Assembly (NCBI GenBank): GCA_003280725.1
Contig: QCED01000002.1
Location: forward strand, 1 to 64,000
From: Prochlorococcus sp. AG-355-M18
GTDB lineage: Bacteria; Cyanobacteriota; Cyanobacteriia; PCC-6307; Cyanobiaceae
DNA length: 64,000 nucleotides
Direction: 5' to 3'
This document shows positions 51,785 through 60,170 of the stretch, one piece after another. Within the stretch, counting starts at the first letter, position 1. Every line of letters begins with the position of its first letter. Below the pieces are notes generated by a model. It was not told where the DNA came from and did not search any database. It was given only the letters and a program-made list of their open reading frames with translations. The position numbers were made by a program, and so were the translations under genes.

Positions 51785-52369
51785 TTGTTTTTTTCAATTT
51801 TATTATTAGTCCATTTTCAAGCAGCGATCATCCCAATTTTTTTAGGTATTAGATCAGTCAATAAATTTAAACATATATACAAAAACAAATTTATACCTTT
51901 CGGTTTTATTTTTTTAGGATTAGCATCTATTTCTGAGATGTTAGATCATACCCAAACATCTTGGATTTATGTAGATCATTCCTCTTTATTTAATTGGTTA
52001 TTTTATTCTTTCCTATCTTTAGGCCTAACATGTTTATCAATATCAGTTATCAAAAATAAATTTATTCAAACAACTAACTTTTGCATTACTTTATGTTCAA
52101 TAATCTCATATTTTTTATTTGATAAAACTATAGCTCTTCTCTTTCAAGTAATCATAAGTATCTTTCTAATAATTAATTGGCAAAAAGTTTTTAAAGATTG
52201 GCTTTTTATCCTTTACCCAATATTTGGTATTTTTTTTACTACTTTCTTTGGAACAAGGCTCTCAATTAGTGGTAATCAATTGTGGCATGTTTTAATAGGC
52301 CCATCTGGAACAATTAGTGTTCTTACCTTTTATTTAGTTTTAAAGAGATCGGACAAAAAATTTACTTGA
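51785..52369 (+). CDS. Polytopic membrane protein, 194 aa
   Basis: TTG start at 51785. About six or seven helices (ILLLVHFQAAIIPIFLGI, FIPFGFIFLGLASISEML, ...). Polar residues within them (SEMLDH, DHSSLFNW, NQLWHVLIGPSG) recall CREST/ceramidase-like or other seven-helix folds, but this is only a hint. No family named. 7 bases before the next gene. Confidence 0.6.
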   Translation: MFFSILLLVHFQAAIIPIFLGIRSVNKFKHIYKNKFIPFGFIFLGLASISEMLDHTQTSWIYVDHSSLFNWLFYSFLSLGLTCLSISVIKNKFIQTTNFCITLCSIISYFLFDKTIALLFQVIISIFLIINWQKVFKDWLFILYPIFGIFFTTFFGTRLSISGNQLWHVLIGPSGTISVLTFYLVLKRSDKKFT

Positions 52370-52376
52370 GATTCTT

Positions 52377-52706
52377 ATGAAAATATTTGTATTTACAAGT
52401 TTTATAGTGTTCTTATTCACAATAATATCTCCAGTTGAAATTTTTGCTGATTCGGCACTTGACGTTTATATGAATGATTTTTATTCTAAATCGAATGAAG
52501 CTAGCCAGATCCTTAAAGAAGTCGAAAAAAGTCTAAAAGAGGGATCAAGAAAAAACGTATGCTCTAGGCAAAGGGAGGCCGCAAGATTAGGACTATTAGC
52601 TAATAAATCATTAATTAAAGCTTTTCAAATAGAGGGAGCTAATCCACCAATGCAAGCAATAAAAGCAAGTCAACAAAGATGGGAATCTATTATGAATAAA
52701 TGTTGA
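52377..52706 (+). CDS. Secreted helical protein, 109 aa
   Basis: Signal peptide (IFVFTSFIVFLFTIISPVEIFA). Mature part: one helical bundle (ASQILKEVEKSLKEGSRKNVCSRQREA, in parts) with Cys at both ends of the bundle (NVCSRQ and MNKC). Likely an operon with 51785-52369. Unknown function. Confidence 0.62.
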   Translation: MKIFVFTSFIVFLFTIISPVEIFADSALDVYMNDFYSKSNEASQILKEVEKSLKEGSRKNVCSRQREAARLGLLANKSLIKAFQIEGANPPMQAIKASQQRWESIMNKC

Positions 52707-52733
52707 TGAAAGTCAGTAATTCCATAAATCTTT

Positions 52734-53168
52734 TCAAATTTGCATTCTTACAGATTTACTAATTAAGGGTATTTCAGGTTCAACTCCAGAAATACATTGA
52801 GAAATCGAATAAATAAAAATACATAGTGTAAATATAAAAATAATTGAGCCTAATTCAACTATGGGAAATATTCTTAAGAGATATGAAATTATTATCAAAG
52901 CAATATCAATAAGTAATGCTTGGCATGCGTTATATCTAACGAAATAAGGGACTTTTGGATTTCTTGCTAATCCAGCAAACAAAATTATAAATAACAAAAA
53001 ACTACCAAAAGGCAAAGACTTTTCAATTATTTCTATTGGAAAAATTAGTAAGAATAGTATTTTCAAAAAAGAAAATTTATAAAACAAATAATATCCAAAA
53101 GGTATAGATGCCTTTAAAGGTAAAGTATACAAAAATACTGATGAGAGTCTCTGGAATACCTGATTCAA
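52734..53168 (-). CDS. Tic20-like membrane protein
   Basis: 144 residues, four helices. The central NPKVPYFVRYNACQALLIDIALII is the Tic20/Ycf60 signature. Plant Tic20 forms part of the chloroplast import channel; the cyanobacterial role is unknown. ATG at 53168. Confidence 0.82.
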   Translation of the reverse strand: MNQVFQRLSSVFLYTLPLKASIPFGYYLFYKFSFLKILFLLIFPIEIIEKSLPFGSFLLFIILFAGLARNPKVPYFVRYNACQALLIDIALIIISYLLRIFPIVELGSIIFIFTLCIFIYSISQCISGVEPEIPLISKSVRMQI

Positions 53169-53301
53169 TATATTGTTGAAATTTAGTATTAGTATTTTAA
53201 CCTAATTTTTCTAAACGTAATTAAAGACTTAGCATCGATAATATAAACTTTGGCAGATGGATACCAAATATTAGATAATTGATTTACGTTCAAAATTCAA
53301 A

Positions 53302-53691
53302 ATGCGTATCCTTCATACAATGTTGAGAGTTGGAGATTTAGATAAGTCCATAGATTTCTACGTCAATAAATTAGGAATGAATTTATTAAGAAAAAAGGAT
53401 TACCCTCATGGAAAATTCACTTTGGCATTTGTTGGTTATGGCTCAGAAAAAGAGAACTCTGTAATTGAATTAACTTATAACTGGTACAAAAAGTCAGAAG
53501 ACTATGAACTTGGAAATAAATATGGTCATATAGCTATTGGAGTAAAAGATATTTATTTTATTTGCCAAGGGTTAGAAAATAATGGTTGTAAAGTAACAAC
53601 CAAACCTAAAAAGATGAAAAACAGTACGACTGTCTTGGCTTTTGTTGAGGATCCTGATGGATATAAAATTGAACTAATTGAAAGAGATTAA
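53302..53691 (+). CDS. gloA: Lactoylglutathione lyase (glyoxalase I)
   Basis: 129 residues. Metal ligands and fold signature: [20 protein letters not shown] (His5), [11 protein letters not shown] (Glu), YGHIAIGV (His) and KIELIER (Glu). Converts the methylglyoxal-glutathione adduct. The 253 bases downstream (53692-53944) show no gene. Confidence 0.93.
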   Translation: MRILHTMLRVGDLDKSIDFYVNKLGMNLLRKKDYPHGKFTLAFVGYGSEKENSVIELTYNWYKKSEDYELGNKYGHIAIGVKDIYFICQGLENNGCKVTTKPKKMKNSTTVLAFVEDPDGYKIELIERD

Positions 53692-53944
53692 AAACTCGGA
53701 GGTTTTTAATTAAATAAACAAATTAGTGAAGTTAAAAAATAAGATTGAATTATCTAATAAATCATTTGCAATTAAAAAAAATCTAAAAAGCATATTGGAC
53801 AGATCCTTAAGTTTTAATTTCTAAATAACACTGCCTCAAATATGAGTGGAGAATTTAAACTTTATATAATCTATATTAAATCCAAACAAATTCTGTAGAC
53901 AATCTATTTAGAATTATCTAATATATAATTATCGCATAAAGCTT

Positions 53945-54442
53945 ATGCCTAGTAATTGGTCAAAAATAAGAGATGAATGGCTTAGTAGAACCGCCATTGC
54001 AAAAGATGATGCTAAATGGGCACTAGAAGCTTTAATTAATTCTGAAGAAGAGTTATTTGAAATAGAACAAAAAATCAAAAACAAAGAGGACGCTATAAGT
54101 CAAGTAAAAATTTTGAAGAAAAAAGTTAAAGAAACAATTTCCTCGAAAGAAATTAGTCTTGATGATATTGCGTTGAATACTTCAAACTCAAACAAAGTAC
54201 AAATCTCAGTACCATCAAATCTTACGTATCTTTTGAAAGTTTGGGCCGCAGCTGAGGGTCGCGATCTATCAAGTGTTGCTTTTCAGTGTTTAGAAACTGG
54301 CATAAGGGAAATGAAAAGTAAAGGTTCAATACCTTCAGTAGCAGTAAATAGATATGACTCGGCCTGTCAAAAAAGGATTGCACTAGCAGAAGTAAACAAT
54401 CTATTGGAGAAATACGAATTAGCACAGAATGAAATCAAATAA
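53945..54442 (+). CDS. Ribbon-helix-helix-like protein with coiled coil
   Basis: 165 residues. A coiled coil about 30-65 (INSEEELFEIEQKIKNKE and onward), then VQISVPSNLTYLLKVWAAAEGRDLSSVAFQCLETGI at about 88-122, which reads as an RHH DNA-binding unit (strand, then two helices). 2 bases before the next gene. Might be a regulator or an antitoxin-like protein; inference. Confidence 0.55.
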   Translation: MPSNWSKIRDEWLSRTAIAKDDAKWALEALINSEEELFEIEQKIKNKEDAISQVKILKKKVKETISSKEISLDDIALNTSNSNKVQISVPSNLTYLLKVWAAAEGRDLSSVAFQCLETGIREMKSKGSIPSVAVNRYDSACQKRIALAEVNNLLEKYELAQNEIK

Positions 54443-54444
54443 TC

Positions 54445-54837
54445 ATGAATAAAAGAAAAATCATAAAAGGATACAAAACATTAAAATCTTCAAGTTTTAA
54501 TGTAGATAATTCTTCTGATACGTTAAAAGATGGAATAATTTACACTCTTTATTCTGATGAATTTAATTCACTTAAAGTTGGTTTTGCTGAAAATGATAAG
54601 GTTTTAGAAAAAAAATTATCAAATAAGGCATTAATTTTATTGGATATGAAAAAAGGCAATAAGAAAGATCTATTTTTGTTAATAACTACTCTAAAAGAAC
54701 TTGGTATCAAATATTCAGACAATCTAGATTTTAAATACTCAAGTTCTTTGATGAGACATCTATCTACTTTAGCTTGGCCAATTGGGAGATCACTTTATAA
54801 ACAAAGAAAAATTAAAAAAGAACTTTTATGTACATAA
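54445..54837 (+). CDS. Possible T5orf172/GIY-YIG-like small protein
   Basis: 130 residues, basic. GIIYTLYSDEFNSLKVGFAEN resembles the IYVLxxxxxxxxVKIGFT strand pair of T5orf172/GIY-YIG-type domains, but the catalytic Arg and Glu are not evident. The C-terminal half is helical (SSLMRHLSTLAWPIGRSL). In an operon with the RHH-like gene. Assignment weak. Confidence 0.45.
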   Translation: MNKRKIIKGYKTLKSSSFNVDNSSDTLKDGIIYTLYSDEFNSLKVGFAENDKVLEKKLSNKALILLDMKKGNKKDLFLLITTLKELGIKYSDNLDFKYSSSLMRHLSTLAWPIGRSLYKQRKIKKELLCT

Positions 54838-54839
54838 AT

Positions 54840-55313
54840 TTATATGTAATCGCACTCTAAAGTATCTCTGGTATCTCTATTAGTGAATGGATTAGTACCA
54901 GAAGCACTTTCACAAAATTTCCTAACAATATCTTTTGGCAAAAAAACATTTGTAAAGTCTGCACCTTCGATTTTTACATTTTCAAACTGTGTGCTATAAG
55001 CAAAAGAATCCTCCAAGTTAGTATTTGATAAATCTGTTCCATCTAAAACAGCCGAATCTAAAGTTACTTCTCTTAAATTGGAGTTACTTAAATTAGTATC
55101 TTTCAATTTTGCTCCATAAAGAGTAGCATTTTGGAGTTCACATCCTGATAAATTCGCATCTTGTAAATCAGTCAAATAGAAAGTTGCTCCTTTTAAGTCA
55201 GATCCAGAAAAATCTGCTCCTACCAATGATTGTTTACCATAATCCAATGCAGCTAAGCTTCTAGAAGGGAGTGTTAAAACGATTATCAAAACAGTTAGAA
55301 TTATAAATCTCAT
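54840..55313 (-). CDS. Secreted pentapeptide-repeat protein
   Basis: 157 residues. Signal peptide (FIILTVLIIVLTLPSRSLA), then about 14 A(D/N)LSG-type pentapeptides (ADFSGSDLKGATFYLTDL and so on) forming a right-handed beta-helix, then a capped tail with Cys pairs (KFCESA, LECDY). Such proteins are common in the thylakoid lumen; function unknown. Confidence 0.82.
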   Translation of the reverse strand: MRFIILTVLIIVLTLPSRSLAALDYGKQSLVGADFSGSDLKGATFYLTDLQDANLSGCELQNATLYGAKLKDTNLSNSNLREVTLDSAVLDGTDLSNTNLEDSFAYSTQFENVKIEGADFTNVFLPKDIVRKFCESASGTNPFTNRDTRDTLECDYI

Positions 55314-55420
55314 TTTTTTGAGTAGTATTTCAATAAATTCTAACTTCTTAGGCTGAAATCTAAAAATTAATTATTTACTGAATGCTATATTTATTGAAAT
55401 AACAAATCACGAAATAGGTT

Positions 55421-57061
55421 TTGTATATAAGTCCTTATGATGCAATTGTTGTTGGTTCTGGAGCTACGGGAGGAATCGCAGCACTTACATTAGCGGAACA
55501 GGGCCTGAAAGTTTTAGTTATAGAAGCTGGACCAAAAATCAAAAGGTTTGAGGCTAGTAATTATGAGCCAAAAAGTACATTTAAAAGATTATCAGGAGTT
55601 TTAACAAAAAAACATACCAATCAATGCCAACATCCTGGTTATTGGAAAAATAATCCTGATTTATATTCAAATGAATTGAAGCATCCTTATGACTTCCCAA
55701 ACAAAAAGCCCTTCCTTTGGACTCAAGGAAAACAATATGGGGGGAGGTCATTAACTTGGGGAGGCATAACATTAAGACTTTCCTCAGAAGATTTTCATCC
55801 AGCTAAAAAAGACGGATTTGGACCAAACTGGCCTATTTCATACGAAGACCTTAACCCTCACTATGATTTCATTGAAAATTTTTGTGGAATTTATGGACGA
55901 AAAGATGATATTAAGGAAGTCCCAAACGGTAAATATATTGGTGAAATTCCTCTTACAGAAAACGAAAATGTTTTTGGCAGCAATGTTAAATCAAAATTAA
56001 ACTTTCCATTTATCCAATCAAGAGGATTTGACTGTAATTCATCAGTAAAAGATAAAAAATGGCCCAATTCCTCTAGCGTAGGAAGCTCTTTAAAAAAAGC
56101 TTTAGATACTGGAAATGTACAAGTAATCTCTAATCACCTAGTAGAGTCTTTTGAGATTAACAAGATAACAGAGCTTGCCTCAAAACTAACGATCGTAAAC
56201 CTAGAAAATGGACACAAAGAAGTATTGAATTGTGATTTAATTCTTCTTTGCGCATCAACAATTTCAACGCTGAGAATACTACTGAACTCAGAATATAAAT
56301 CAAATTCCTCAGGGTTTAAAGATAATTCTGGAAAATTAGGTAAATACCTCATGGATCACATATCTATCTGTAGATTTTTTTCAGTTCCAAAAACAAAAAA
56401 CTCAGATAAATTATTAGATAATCCTCCCGATCTTTCTGGAGCAGGTAGCTTCTTTATTCCATTTGGTTCAAATTTACCAAAAATTGAAGACATAAATTTC
56501 TATAGAGGTTATGGGATCTGGGGGGCAATTGATAGATTAGGAATACCTAAATTTTTGCAAAAAGACAAAAACAAATCCATTGGCTTTCTTATCGCCCATG
56601 GCGAAGTCCTTCCTAGAGAAAAAAACTCAGTTTCTCTCTCAAAAAAAACAGATGAATGGGGTATCCCAATTCCCTACATTGAATTCGAATGGAGCGAAAA
56701 TGAGCTAAATATGGCAAAACACATGGAAAAAATAATACGAAAATCAATAAAAGCTGCAAATGGAGAAATAAAAAATATTAATGAAATAATGAATATCCCA
56801 TTAGGGAGTTTATTTACAAAAAATTTGATCGCACTTTCAGATAGTCCCCCTCCCCCTGGATATTACATACATGAAGTAGGAGGTGCACCAATGGGAACTA
56901 ATGATGAAAATAGCGTAGTTGATAAATTCAATAGATTATGGAGATGCAAGAATGTACTTGTACTAGATGGAGCATGCTGGCCTACATCATCTTGGCAAAG
57001 CCCAACACTTACAATGATGGCCTTGAGTAGAAGAGCTTGCTTAAATATTAAAAAGACTTAG
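55421..57061 (+). CDS. GMC-family oxidoreductase
   Basis: 546 residues, TTG start at 55421. FAD motif VVGSGATGGIAALTLAE, GKQYGGRSLTWGGITLRL, LLCASTISTLRILLNS, and the C-terminal HEVGGAPMGTN (active-site His) and SWQSPTLTMMALSRRA. GMC enzymes oxidise sugars, alcohols or cholesterol-type substrates with FAD. Substrate unknown. Overlaps the convergent DUF2811 gene by 14 bases. Confidence 0.88.
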   Translation: MYISPYDAIVVGSGATGGIAALTLAEQGLKVLVIEAGPKIKRFEASNYEPKSTFKRLSGVLTKKHTNQCQHPGYWKNNPDLYSNELKHPYDFPNKKPFLWTQGKQYGGRSLTWGGITLRLSSEDFHPAKKDGFGPNWPISYEDLNPHYDFIENFCGIYGRKDDIKEVPNGKYIGEIPLTENENVFGSNVKSKLNFPFIQSRGFDCNSSVKDKKWPNSSSVGSSLKKALDTGNVQVISNHLVESFEINKITELASKLTIVNLENGHKEVLNCDLILLCASTISTLRILLNSEYKSNSSGFKDNSGKLGKYLMDHISICRFFSVPKTKNSDKLLDNPPDLSGAGSFFIPFGSNLPKIEDINFYRGYGIWGAIDRLGIPKFLQKDKNKSIGFLIAHGEVLPREKNSVSLSKKTDEWGIPIPYIEFEWSENELNMAKHMEKIIRKSIKAANGEIKNINEIMNIPLGSLFTKNLIALSDSPPPPGYYIHEVGGAPMGTNDENSVVDKFNRLWRCKNVLVLDGACWPTSSWQSPTLTMMALSRRACLNIKKT

Positions 57062-57305
57062 AAGGTGTGAATAATTGATTTAAATAAATCTCTGAGACAG
57101 AATTATCTGTACATCCGTTTTGAACGAGAAAAGTAGCTAATGCTGAATTTATAAGTTTATATTGATCCCAAGTTGGGTTACTTAATACAAAATCTTTCAT
57201 AGTCTTATAAAGAGTTTCTGAGAGCTCTGTTTCTAAAGAGACTTTATTTGATGAGCACTCTACAAGTTTATTATCAGTGAAATTTGTTTGGCTGCTTTGT
57301 TCCAT
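57048..57305 (-). CDS. DUF2811 protein
   Basis: 85 residues. VSLETELSETLYKTMKDFVLSNPTWDQYKLINSALATFLVQNG (in parts) matches the DUF2811 pattern of short cyanobacterial proteins. Soluble and helical. ATG 57305. Confidence 0.75.
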   Translation of the reverse strand: MEQSSQTNFTDNKLVECSSNKVSLETELSETLYKTMKDFVLSNPTWDQYKLINSALATFLVQNGCTDNSVSEIYLNQLFTPSKSF

Positions 57306-57528
57306 AAATCTAAATTTTCGTACAACAATATAATGATATTTTTTGTTAAAAATATCAAAAAAAAGCTGTATGTAAACTTTTCAAATTATCAAATGAGACT
57401 CATGTTATATGTTTGTTTTTAAAAAAAATACTTTTTAAATAAGGAAATTGATTAGATCTTAAAGAAAAGTCAACAATAATGTTGAAGTCCTGTTTTTTTA
57501 AAAAACTGCTGGAATTTCTATTCCAATG

Positions 57529-57570
57529 TGGATTTGGACGTGGAAAACAACCTGTTAATTGTGGAAAATA
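57529..57570 (-). promoter_or_regulatory. Second DnaA-box cluster
   Basis: On the minus strand: TTTTCCACA (57570-57562), TTTTCCACG (57549-57541) and AAATCCACA (57537-57529). The text between the first two contains AACAGG, as in the first cluster. No replication gene nearby. Confidence 0.5.
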
Positions 57571-57616
57571 TAACTCAATATACTTTTAAGGTTTTATATT
57601 AGGAATACTTATATAC

Positions 57617-57638
57617 ACTGAGTCTATTAAGACTCAGT
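57617..57638. other. Perfect inverted repeat
   Basis: ACTGAGTC-TATTAA-GACTCAGT, 20 bases past the CbiX stop. No T-run, so it may be an RNA 3'-end stabiliser or operator rather than a classical terminator. Confidence 0.5.
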
Positions 57639-57657
57639 CGAGAAAGAGACAGATGAT

Positions 57658-58818
57658 TCAGTTATTTTCAACGGATTTTCTTAAGATTTGATCTTTATTA
57701 GGCAAGCGAAGCGTGACAGGTCCCAAAGGATGTTTGGAATTTGGATAAATACTATGGTGATGATGATGGTGATTATGTTCATGTTGATAAGCCTGGACAT
57801 GTTCATGTTCTAAGTAATCACCATCTCCAAGATTTGATTTTTCTTGATTATGAGTTGGGATTTGATTTTGTATTTCACAAGCACCATTACATTCAGAATC
57901 ACATAAATCACAGCTGATCCCCAAGCCCTCTACATGGTCATGATGACTTTCTTGTACCATTCCAACTTCTTTCTCAAAGCCAAATAAATTTGATCTATAT
58001 TTACAAGTTGAGCAATTCATAAAATTCTTACCCTCGTTATTAAGAATCTCTTCAATCCTTTCTACAAAAGTGTCGACCACATAAGACTGTGATGAAAGAT
58101 ATTTTGCATGTATAAATGAAATGTTTGGATTATTAGTCGCAACTAAATCACTTTGCCTTTTTATTCTTGTGACAAGAACGCCTGAGAAAAGGAAATAAGG
58201 GAAAATAATTATATTTTTATAACCAAGTCTCACAACATTTTTCAAGCCAGGTTCAACAAGAGGGAAAGTTACTCCAGAAAAAACTGTTTCCCCCCACCCT
58301 AAACCAATACCCTCTACGATCATTCTCGTAATTTTTGAAACATTAGAATTAGCATCTGGGTCAGAAGAGCCTCTACCAACAACAACTAATAATGATTCTT
58401 CAGGTTTAAGAGTATTATTTTGCCTAAATACATCTTTTACTCTTTCACAAGCTGCACTAATCATTAAATTATTAATACCTAATTCTCTTCCATAAATTAT
58501 TTCAATACCTGTTTTACTTGAATAATTCATAAGCAAGCTAGGTATATCATTTTTTACATGGCCAGCAGCGAAAAGCATTGCTGGTATTGCAATTACTTTT
58601 TTTATAGAAAGATCTTTTAACTTGTCTAGAGCATCAACAAGTGAAGGTTTAGCGAATTCCAAAAAACCATATTCAACTAAAAATTTTGGATATCTTTTTT
58701 GGATGAAATTAGTTAATTCTTGAAATTCAGTAATGGCTAGTTTATTTCTACTCCCGTGTCCACAGATAAGTATCGCAAATTGATTATTTAACTTCGAATC
58801 TAAATTATCCAAATTCAA
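57658..58818 (-). CDS. cbiX: Sirohydrochlorin chelatase, CbiX family, with metal-binding tail
   Basis: The frame is open to a TTG at 58893, but that start would overlap the divergent gene; TTG 58818 is a better guess (about 386 aa). Two CbiX units: ILICGHGSRNKLAITEF ... IPAMLFAAGHVKNDIP, and VVVGRGSSDPDANSNV ... FPYFLFSGVLVTRI. After about residue 265 come CSTCKYR, CDLCDSECNGACE and a His-rich run (HEHNHHHHHH). Inserts Co2+ or Fe2+ into sirohydrochlorin for B12 or sirohaem. Confidence 0.88.
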   Translation of the reverse strand: MNLDNLDSKLNNQFAILICGHGSRNKLAITEFQELTNFIQKRYPKFLVEYGFLEFAKPSLVDALDKLKDLSIKKVIAIPAMLFAAGHVKNDIPSLLMNYSSKTGIEIIYGRELGINNLMISAACERVKDVFRQNNTLKPEESLLVVVGRGSSDPDANSNVSKITRMIVEGIGLGWGETVFSGVTFPLVEPGLKNVVRLGYKNIIIFPYFLFSGVLVTRIKRQSDLVATNNPNISFIHAKYLSSQSYVVDTFVERIEEILNNEGKNFMNCSTCKYRSNLFGFEKEVGMVQESHHDHVEGLGISCDLCDSECNGACEIQNQIPTHNQEKSNLGDGDYLEHEHVQAYQHEHNHHHHHHSIYPNSKHPLGPVTLRLPNKDQILRKSVENN

Positions 58819-58859
58819 GGTATTACTTATACCATAATAGTAAAGAACAAGATCATGTA

Positions 58860-60140
58860 GTGAAAAATAATAATAACTTGCTTGAAGTTCCAAATATCAA
58901 CTCAAAGGATGCAAAATTAAAAAAATTAATTTATGACGTGAATGTTTCCTTATTTAGTAAGGATAATTATTCTAAGGAACATTTGGAATACCTTTGCGTA
59001 TGTAGTGGAGGAACAACCTCTAGCTGTGCAAAAAATGGGTTTTCAACTCTTGATCTAAGAAAAAATCACAGCAAAATTCACCTTGATAGAGAAAGTAATT
59101 TAGTAACAATTGGAGGTGGGGTACTAATGGGAGATCTAGTAAATTATTTACAAAAACATAATCGAAGTTTTCCAATCGGACTTTCTAAACTTCCCGGAGC
59201 AGGCTATATACTTACTGGTGGAGTAAGCCCACTCAGTAGAGCCTACGGATTAGCCATTGATAATATTGAATCAATAAAAGGTTTCTTAGGTAATGGCAAA
59301 TTTGTCTCTTTAAAAAAAAATCAAATAAATCCAGAAGAACAATTGATTTGGGAAGCAATTAAAGGAGCAGCACCATTCTTTTCAATTATTACTGAAATAG
59401 AACTTAAGACTATTCAATCTAATCCAATTAAGGTTATTGAAGGATTTGTAAATCTAAATGAACTTTCAGAAATAATAAAACTATCAGAGGAATTTCCAGA
59501 AAATATTAGTCTTCAATGGATTTATGCCCAAAAAATTTACTTATATATTTTTGCTGAACTCAAAAGTAATTTAGAGGATAAAAGAACAGAAGAATACTTA
59601 ATGCTTCTAGACAAATTTCCTACTCTAGAAAAACATTTCCATGAGAACTTTAACGAAATAAATTTCTTCCCAAAGGGATTGAATTTATATGAGCTAAATG
59701 CAAATAACCATTCTGAGGTAATTAGTCTTCTTGGAGAAGATTTAAAAAATGATATCCCAATTTTTATAGAATGTTTGAATGAAATAATGGACAATAAACC
59801 TAATAATTCCTGTTATGTTGCTTCTCAACAATTAGGTTGCAAAACTAAAAAGTTAAATCATGGCTCAAGCTTTTTTGTTCATAGAAAAAGTACTTGGAAA
59901 CCATGGATATATGGATCATGGAAAAAAAATGATCTTCAAGAAAAAGAAGTTGCGTTGGAATGGATGTATAAATCGTGGAGCAAGCTAAAAAGGTTTTATC
60001 CAAATATTCACTTAGCCCAATTGCATAATCATTTAAATTTTCATGAGGAAGAAATTACATTAGCCTTTGGAAATAGAATGAATGAATTAAAAACTTTAAA
60101 GAATATTTTTGATCCACAAGGTATTTTGCCTCCTTTATGA
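58860..60140 (+). CDS. FAD-linked oxidase, BBE-type
   Basis: 426 residues, GTG start at 58860. FAD_binding_4 region (CVCSGGTTSSCAKNGFSTLDLRK, VTIGGGVLMGDLVNYLQ, GLSKLPGAGYILTGGVSPLSR) and a C-terminal FGNRMNELKTLKNIFDPQGI typical of berberine-bridge/glycolate-oxidase-like proteins. The usual bicovalent His/Cys pair is not obvious. Substrate unknown; divergent from cbiX. Confidence 0.78.
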   Translation: MKNNNNLLEVPNINSKDAKLKKLIYDVNVSLFSKDNYSKEHLEYLCVCSGGTTSSCAKNGFSTLDLRKNHSKIHLDRESNLVTIGGGVLMGDLVNYLQKHNRSFPIGLSKLPGAGYILTGGVSPLSRAYGLAIDNIESIKGFLGNGKFVSLKKNQINPEEQLIWEAIKGAAPFFSIITEIELKTIQSNPIKVIEGFVNLNELSEIIKLSEEFPENISLQWIYAQKIYLYIFAELKSNLEDKRTEEYLMLLDKFPTLEKHFHENFNEINFFPKGLNLYELNANNHSEVISLLGEDLKNDIPIFIECLNEIMDNKPNNSCYVASQQLGCKTKKLNHGSSFFVHRKSTWKPWIYGSWKKNDLQEKEVALEWMYKSWSKLKRFYPNIHLAQLHNHLNFHEEEITLAFGNRMNELKTLKNIFDPQGILPPL

Positions 60141-60170
60141 AGTAACTTCTTAATTATAAAGAAACTTAAA

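Larger units (their letters stand above)
57306..57657. other. Intergenic stretch with DnaA-box cluster and hairpins
   Basis: No gene seen. It contains the DnaA-box cluster and inverted repeat listed separately, plus small hairpins TGGAAT-TTCT-ATTCCA (57512-57527) and CAACA-ATAA-TGTTG (57472-57485). Confidence 0.55.

Noticed and set aside
51785..52369. Ceramidase/CREST or rhodopsin-like assignment of the polytopic protein
   Set aside because: The His/Asp/Ser spacing of those families is not complete; kept as unknown.
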